Source: Siderastrea radians (Eukaryota; Cnidaria; Anthozoa; Scleractinia; Rhizangiidae). From it: a stretch of DNA of 64,000 bases. A program made the translations under genes and the position numbers. The stretch is from positions 6,907,994 to 6,971,993 of the forward strand of contig OZ024891.1 in assembly GCA_964017195.1 (NCBI GenBank). Direction: 5' to 3'. The notes under the pieces are model-generated. The model had not been told where the DNA came from. It worked only from the letters and a program-made list of their open reading frames with translations, and did no database searches. Positions 58,501 through 64,000 of the stretch are shown one piece after another (position 1 is the first letter of the stretch; every line of letters starts with the position of its first letter).

Positions 58501-60889
58501 ACGTTAAAAGATCCGACAGAAAAGAAGGTTACCTGATCTTAGGTAAGGCAGTTAAACTCGGGTTAAACGCGGTTCACTCGTGGTTTTGACATGATTCAAG
58601 ACAGCTTTCTACGAAGGCGCGAGAAAAGAAATAATTAAGCTTATATTAATAGTGCTTCGAACTGTATTTACACCTCGCTGCATTACTGTGGGGAAGCGAG
58701 TATTCTTCACGGAAGAGAGGCGAGTATCCTGCACAAGTTAAACATTTTCCCCGTCCTTATTCACATTCATGCATTAAACTGAAGAAAAAGTTGACTTACG
58801 GGGCGGAAACAGCTGATTGCATGAAATCTTTCTTGCACTTGTCGGCTAGAGAACAAAGCAATTCTCCATTTTCAAAGCTTTAAAAGCCTTATTTAGATTA
58901 TGCGTTATTCCCAATGACCACTATACTGATCCAGGTTAATTTTACACCAGAAAACACTGCTAAAATAACGAGTCTTTTTAACTTGAACAAGAAACATGAG
59001 CTAAACTTGTTGTTTTCTCAGCGGTCCGCATGTTGTATTGATTCTTCTCGTCAATAATTCTCAAGTGTTTATTAGTATTACTGACTTCGTTTATGACGTT
59101 TATGACCCACAGAGAAACGCCTTCCAAGACAAACAGATCTGTAATTCTTTATTGTTCAAGCTCAGAAGAAATTCACGTTGAACAGCGACAAGAAATCCAG
59201 AAATTCCGACCTGAAACTGAAGTATTATAATACGGTTCCAGCCCATAATTCTTCAGTTTCAAGACAAACTGCTGCTCATTTGCTCAAGCATTTTTCTATA
59301 AATACAAAAATTAAAGCAAGACAATCTTTCGATATCGCTGATATCATTATCAAGACTAAAATAGTGATCAAGTGAAAAATTGTCAAGAATAAGAATACCG
59401 CGAATCTAAATCCGTAAGTCTGCGTGAGCTTATGAATCAGTTCGGTCCTAACAATGGATTACGCACGGATCTAGTGACAGCACGACGGCAAAATCGTTGT
59501 TGTTCGGTAGCAATCAGTGTTCGTTGAGTGGTAGTTTTGTTTCCCCATCCATTCCATGCTCAAGATATTTCAGAGACCACTCATCCAGTCGACTTGTGGA
59601 CTTCATTTTAATACTGGCTTTTACCTGTGCGGTCCGTCACTAACAAAGTAGATGTCACCCAACTCTAATAGCGAGCACGTAGTTTGTCCTGATAAATATT
59701 TTCAAACACTCTGCTTTTTTTCCAAGTCGAGAGTTATCCGTTTTTCGAAGTAACAATAAACTGGCCTTCAAGTTAGTTAATTAAACAGAGTTCTTTGAAT
59801 ATTTCACTCGAGGTGATCGAGACCTCGAGGATTCACATCTGAATAGCCCACTGGCCAAATGCCGAAAATCGTGGGCTCAGTCTTTTATCGGAGAAAAGAT
59901 TTCGTCATCAAGTGGCACTTGTTCCCGCGACTGTTTTGTCCCTAATTCAACCTTGCTTTACACGGCACGTCTTCGACAAAGACAGTTTGTTTTGGTTTAA
60001 ACCTCGATGTATAACAAAACCAAGGCAAACGGTAGCAGTCGAAAATCGCCCTTACAAGTTATCAGAACTACTGATGTGGCTGCCTTTAATATACATAAAC
60101 GGCGGTCGCCTTCAGCAAGGTTCACTTGATAACAGACACAATCACACAGACCACACAGACAAAGGATGGTAATTCTGTTCAGCGATGATGAACGTCAAAA
60201 GAAAACACCAAACAAATTGTCGTCATGAAGTCACGAAATTTTGCAACATTTGTTGAACAACAAAACCTCAAACGTGTGTCATAGGCTAAATGCATAATGT
60301 ATGGCAAAAAATGTACGGTCGACAATTTTAAAAGTACTAGAACGTTGGGAAAGTAAAATAATTTCACGGTTCATAAGTTTAACGTAGAGATGTAATCAAA
60401 GGGAAGTATAAATAGACTCAACAGAGCCTCTCGATCTAGTATAAACGTAAAAGAAATTCTAGTAACAGACGAATATCCATTTCTTTTTCCGTTTTCGTTA
60501 TGTCTATAGCTTAATGCTGGAGGGTAATGTGTAGCATGCATGTAAGCTATATTGGAGGTTGGTTTCCACGACCAACAGAACCCACCTCCTAAATTAAATA
60601 CGTATTGAAAACCACCATTGTCAACAATGAATCAGTATTCGGACACGGGGAATTAGAATAATTTTTCGGTCCATTAGTTTACTCTATTCACGAGTCACTT
60701 TGATCACGAAAATGTAGACGAGAGAGCATCTTTTTCTGTTATCCTGGTAGATAGCTCTTGGACACCAACAAGTTAGATGTTTTTTAATCATCCTTGGTTT
60801 ACAAATTTGGATTTTATTACCTGCGGTTATTCAAAAAGGTTATTGAAAAGACAAATTTGATACAACGACTCTGGCAGCAGTTTCTTCCA
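55591..60889. other. long intergenic stretch, no supported gene
   Basis: It contains a small perfect hairpin GTGACAGCAT/ATGCTGTCAC at about 55740-55768, a SINE-head fragment near 57290 and an AACATGGCGTCC word at about 58229 resembling a YY1-type start-site motif; the ATG there opens a frame of under 40 codons. Open frames on both strands are short and featureless. Confidence 0.4.
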
Positions 60890-61097
60890 ATTTTTGGTGT
60901 AATTATGAATATATGAGATTCATATATTAGAACTGCGGAATGAAGAAATAAATGTAAAGAAGATCCTCGCAGTTATTAATGCAACTTATGCAGTTGCGAA
61001 AAGAAAGCCTGAAAAAATCAGGCTTGTCGGGATTCGAACCCTGACCTCTACGATACCGGTGCAGCGCTCTAACCAATTGAGCTATCAAGCCAACTGG
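60890..61097 (-). repeat. tRNA-headed SINE
   Basis: On the minus strand the head (61091 down to 61021) is a degenerate tRNA: GGCTTGA...CAAGCC acceptor, D arm GCTC/GAGC, a loop with GGT at the anticodon (Thr-like, but C instead of U at position 33) and B box GGTTCGAATCC. The body runs on through TGCATTAATAACTGCGAGGA and ends near 60890. The mispaired stems and conserved tail mark it as a SINE, not a working tRNA gene. Confidence 0.7.
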
Positions 61098-61105
61098 GAG
61101 CTGGT

Positions 61106-61195
61106 CATTAAATTGGTTCGTAATATACCCGGGAAAGATATATATTCATAATTTCATCTTCATCTTTCCCGGGTATATTACGAACCAATTTAATG
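61106..61195. repeat. perfect 34-bp inverted repeat
   Basis: 61106-61139 (CATTAAATTGGTTCGTAATA then TACCCGGGAAAGAT) is exactly the reverse complement of 61162-61195, with a 22-base A/T-rich loop. It lies immediately beyond the SINE head. Confidence 0.85.
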
Positions 61196-61783
61196 CTAAT
61201 TAATTAAACTACCTTCGCTAGGAAGATCCTAGTTCTAGGGACAGAAAAACAAATATGGCGGCGGCCGGGCGTTCAGCTGCTAAAGGCCGAAGTTTCGTTT
61301 GATTTCCAACAACCACCCCGACCGAAATTTCTGCATGTAAACCAAACGAAAAATTTTTTTAGCCTTCTAGGATCTTCCTAGTGCTAGGATCTTCCTCCCT
61401 CCATGTAAACAGCCCCTTGATCTTCGAGATATTTATTTTATTTTGTCCTTCTTTTTGTCCCCGTCATTCAGAAGTATTTTCGTGTTGAGTCTCTTTCGTC
61501 CTCAACATTCTCGGCTTTCATTCAACAAAACACATTTGTGTGAAGTTTGTTTCGAATTCAAACTTCTCGGCCGTCACGCACATGCGGTAAATTATATTTT
61601 GCACTGAGACTGTTTCGTCTTCAAAATTAGCGGCCGCCAGTCGGCAAATAATTGTTTCTCTTGCCGTTTGCTTTTCTCGCCGTTGACCAAAATAAATGCC
61701 ATTTCGCCATAAAAATAAGCGTTAAAGTGCACATTCGCGTAGCCCTTCGCATCGATTCCCACTCAAACCAGAAGTTAAATTTT
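61196..61783. other. region flanking the helicase exon
   Basis: AAATATGGCGGCGGCC at about 61254 resembles a YY1-type promoter word. Words of the form CTAGGATCTTCCTAG recur at about 61223 and 61367. No exon could be assigned. Confidence 0.35.
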
Positions 61784-62259
61784 ACCCCTATTGTGATCTT
61801 TTGTTCCAGTTGGTAAATTAGCGATTTGCCATGGCCGGTTGGCAAGTAGACAAAAGAATCTTTACCACACAGAAAATTGAGCAAGGCCTTCGACTGGTGT
61901 TGTGTGAGATTGCTTATTCCATGAGTATTCACTCTTCCCAGTGCACTTTTCACGGCTTTATCAAAGACATCCTTTGAAAGAGAAGCGTCCGCTGTTGTGA
62001 ACTTCACGAGCGTACCGAACGTACCGTGGGCGTGTATTGAGTCAGTAATTTCTAACAAAGCACATGCGCACTCAGCAAAAACGGGAAAAACTGGTTTCAA
62101 ACCGGACTGACTCACCGTTTCGGTGGATGAGTGGCAAATCAAAGAAAGTCGAGGCAGCTGGCAGAGGTCCCTTCCTCTTCCCGACTTATCTAGGAAGATC
62201 GAAGGGCCTCTGCTCGCAGGGTAGTATCTTATAGATTTGACGTCACCTCTTGTATGCAC
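61784..62259 (-). CDS. RecQ-like DEAD-box helicase, N-terminal exon (partial)
   Basis: The frame reads SALGRVNTHGISNLTQHQSKALLNF (in part), then SFVYLPTGHGKSLIYQLEQK. LTQHQSKAL is the RecQ motif 0 type block and LPTGHGKSLIYQ is Walker A (motif I). The frame after QKITIG runs into a likely GT donor (about 61784 on this strand), after which homology stops. Only the first helicase motifs are present; motifs II-VI should be on later exons at lower coordinates, which I could not find, so it may be a broken copy. The upstream 90 residues are not recognisable and the ATG at 62259 is uncertain. Confidence 0.55.
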
Positions 62260-62485
62260 GTAAACATATGCCCCACGGAAATTCGCGTTAATTAAATAGA
62301 TGTAAACTTTTCGAAAATTCGTGTTAATTTTGTAAAGGGTAGCTTTTCTTGGCGTTGTTAAAATGCTTTGTTATGTTCCTATAATAAGGTACGCCGTACC
62401 CAGATCTCTTGTGGACGAAGCTGACGAGATTACGTTTCAAGTTTAGGTGCTTCACCCTGTAGCCGGTGTCTTCTCAACTTCTGTA
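62260..62485. other. short intergenic gap
   Basis: No feature recognised. Confidence 0.4.
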
Positions 62486-62946
62486 AAGGCTGGTTTTCAC
62501 TAGCGGCGGAGTCGGAGCCGGAGTCATAGTCAGAAGCATAGAACGTTATGATCTAGTGAAAATCAAGCAACGGAGTCGCAAGCAGAAATTCCGATTGCGC
62601 TTACGATTCCGTCGCTTACGATCTAGTGAAAACTAGCTTGTCGGAGTCGGAAGCAGAAGCGGAAGAGCTAAACCAATCACAGAGCGTGGGAGCGAGCACT
62701 GTGATTGGTTTACCCTTCGGCTTCTGCTTCCGACTCCGACAATCTGGTTTTCACTTGATCGTAAGCGACGGAATCGTAAGCGGAGTTGGAAGAAAATGGA
62801 AACGTTCTGATTCTTCCGACTCCGATTCCGTCGAGCTTATGACTCCGCTTACGACTCCGATTTTCGATTTTCACTAGGTCATAAGCGCTCTTACGACTCC
62901 GCTTACGACTCCGACTCCGACTCCGTCGCTAGTGAAAACCAGCCTT
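62486..62946. mobile_element. MITE rich in CGACTCCG words
   Basis: The perfect 20-base terminal repeat AAGGCTGGTTTTCACTAGCG at the left is inverted at 62927-62946. The interior is nearly all CGGAGTCGGA/TCCGACTCCG words in both orientations plus ATCTAGTGAAAA, a foldback structure. Not coding. Confidence 0.8.
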
Positions 62947-63240
62947 AATAAGACCTACGATAAGCTTCACTAAAATGGCGTTCAATTGACTGCTGCATGT
63001 TTCATGAATAGAAGCGTTGATTTCGCATCAGTTAACTTACCCCAAACATAATTGACAGTCGCTCCGTGTTTACTTAAGTTTTCTTCAGCTTTCGATCCAC
63101 CCTGCCCTCACCATGTCCTCTTGACAATGTGATAAATTCGTCTGAATTTCCCAGACCCAAAGAGAGTTCAGCCATTTCGCTCTTCAACTTAGCGAAAAAG
63201 TGCGGGCGAAACGCGTGAATTACCTGATTCTAAAAACACG
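62947..63240. other. intergenic, nothing recognised
   Basis: No supported feature. Confidence 0.4.
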
Positions 63241-63254
63241 TATAGAGTGACACT

Positions 63255-63610
63255 TTATTTTTTAGAAAAATGAATTTCTGTCTGTTTTTCATTTTCCAAT
63301 TTTTTTCACAAAAAATAAAAAAAAAAATTAAGCAAAAACTCTATTCATTTTTCATTTTTCAACTTTCCAGAAAAAATGAAATTTGGAAAATGAACCACAC
63401 GGAATTTGTTTTTCCTTTTTTGAAGACCTAAAAAATGATATTAAACAAACACTAAATTCATTTTTCATTTTTCGAGCTTCAGAAAAAATGAAAATTAAAA
63501 AATGAATTATACGAAATTCGTTTTTCGTTTTCTAAAGAGGTTTAAAAAATGAAATTGAGCTGACTCTTTTCATTTTTCAATTTTCAGTTTTGCGAAAAAA
63601 TGAATGACCC
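63255..63610. repeat. A/T-rich tandem repeat around TTCATTTTTCATTTTT
   Basis: Three to four imperfect units of about 110-120 bases, each with TTCATTTTTCA, an AGAAAAAATGAAA block and AAAAAATGAA(T/C). The two blocks are inverted with respect to each other, so each unit can fold. Confidence 0.6.
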
Positions 63611-64000
63611 TAATATACACGCATTTTAGGACCCTTGGGGTCGATTTTACAAGGAAATTCCGCGCAAAATTCGAGTATTCAGGAGAATGAGGCCGATTAT
63701 CCGGGACATCAAAAAGTAACCCTCAAGTTACCTCCGGTTTCAAAATCTACAATGAATTTGGAGAATTTTGACTCCCAATTTGTCAGGATTTGCGAAGATT
63801 CTTTCCCGTCAAATTGGCACTGAAGTTTCTCTTCGCGGCGAAAGCATTCTTCTCATTAATTATTCAGTTTGAGGCCAATCGAGGAAGAAAACTTCATGTA
63901 GAAAGTCATCGCTGTCCAAGACCAGTTCCTTGGGAAGCTGTGAGTCAATATTTGACAATAGAGTATTTTTGAGTCTGTTACATGTTCTGACTGAAAACAG
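63611..64000. other. right edge, nothing recognised
   Basis: Open frames of about 60 codons, without features. Confidence 0.4.

Noticed and set aside
61021..61091. Functional tRNA-Thr gene
   Set aside because: Position 33 is not U and the anticodon and T stems are mispaired; the attached conserved tail marks a SINE.

Overview
The window looks like nuclear DNA of an anthozoan cnidarian, most likely a stony coral or close relative. Reasons: spliced genes with long repeat-filled introns, many miniature DNA transposons, a LINE remnant, tRNA-headed SINEs, Penelope-like termini, and a protein combining a DZIP3-type HEPN domain with a TRADD-like domain, a pairing I know mainly from cnidarians. No species can be named from the sequence alone.

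The core of the window is a head-to-tail pair of paralogous multidomain genes on the + strand. Gene A enters from beyond the left edge. Its visible exons are 953-1069, 5615-5710, 6036-6611 (von Willebrand A, vWA) and 19768-23423 (P-loop GTPase, helical middle, glycosyltransferase-like C-terminus), ending in a stop and a nearby AATAAA. Gene B appears complete at 36358-52711: a HEPN exon (36358-37138), a TRADD-like exon (39047-39595), three tiny linker exons (42627-42719, 43992-44075, 44606-44698), a vWA exon (46083-46610) and a large GTPase plus glycosyltransferase-like exon (49084-52711). Every visible internal splice junction is phase 1, so each internal exon is a cassette that can be exchanged without shifting frame. 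Gene B would encode about 1,918 residues, but its last exon carries a one-base frame break near 51.12 kb. Conserved motifs flank the break on both sides, so it is either recent decay or a sequencing or assembly error. Domain content (HEPN, TRADD-like, vWA, dynamin/GBP-like GTPase) suggests an innate-immune sensor or effector family; that role is inference.

The rest is mostly repeats. The left introns of gene A hold an inverted-repeat element with a LINE fragment and a MITE nested in it. The 13-kb intron of gene A holds a mariner-like MITE, two copies of an AGGATCCT-array element, a 34-bp CCCTAA-type minisatellite and a 3.9-kb unclassified repeat in tandem with its own internally deleted copy. 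Between the genes (23.6-36.3 kb) lie a TTAA-bounded element carrying a nested Mutator-like MITE (its empty site is preserved at 34.7 kb), foldback elements, two Penelope-type hammerhead-like motifs, a tRNA-Arg-like sequence and a possible small minus-strand 3' exon. Gene B introns carry several MITEs, a third degenerate hammerhead-like motif and an approximately 870-bp pure pyrimidine tract.

Downstream of gene B (52.7-64 kb) the sequence is sparse: foldback repeats, a short tandem array, a SINE, a perfect 34-bp hairpin, one RecQ-type helicase exon on the minus strand (about 61.78-62.26 kb), a MITE and A/T-rich tandem repeats at the right edge.
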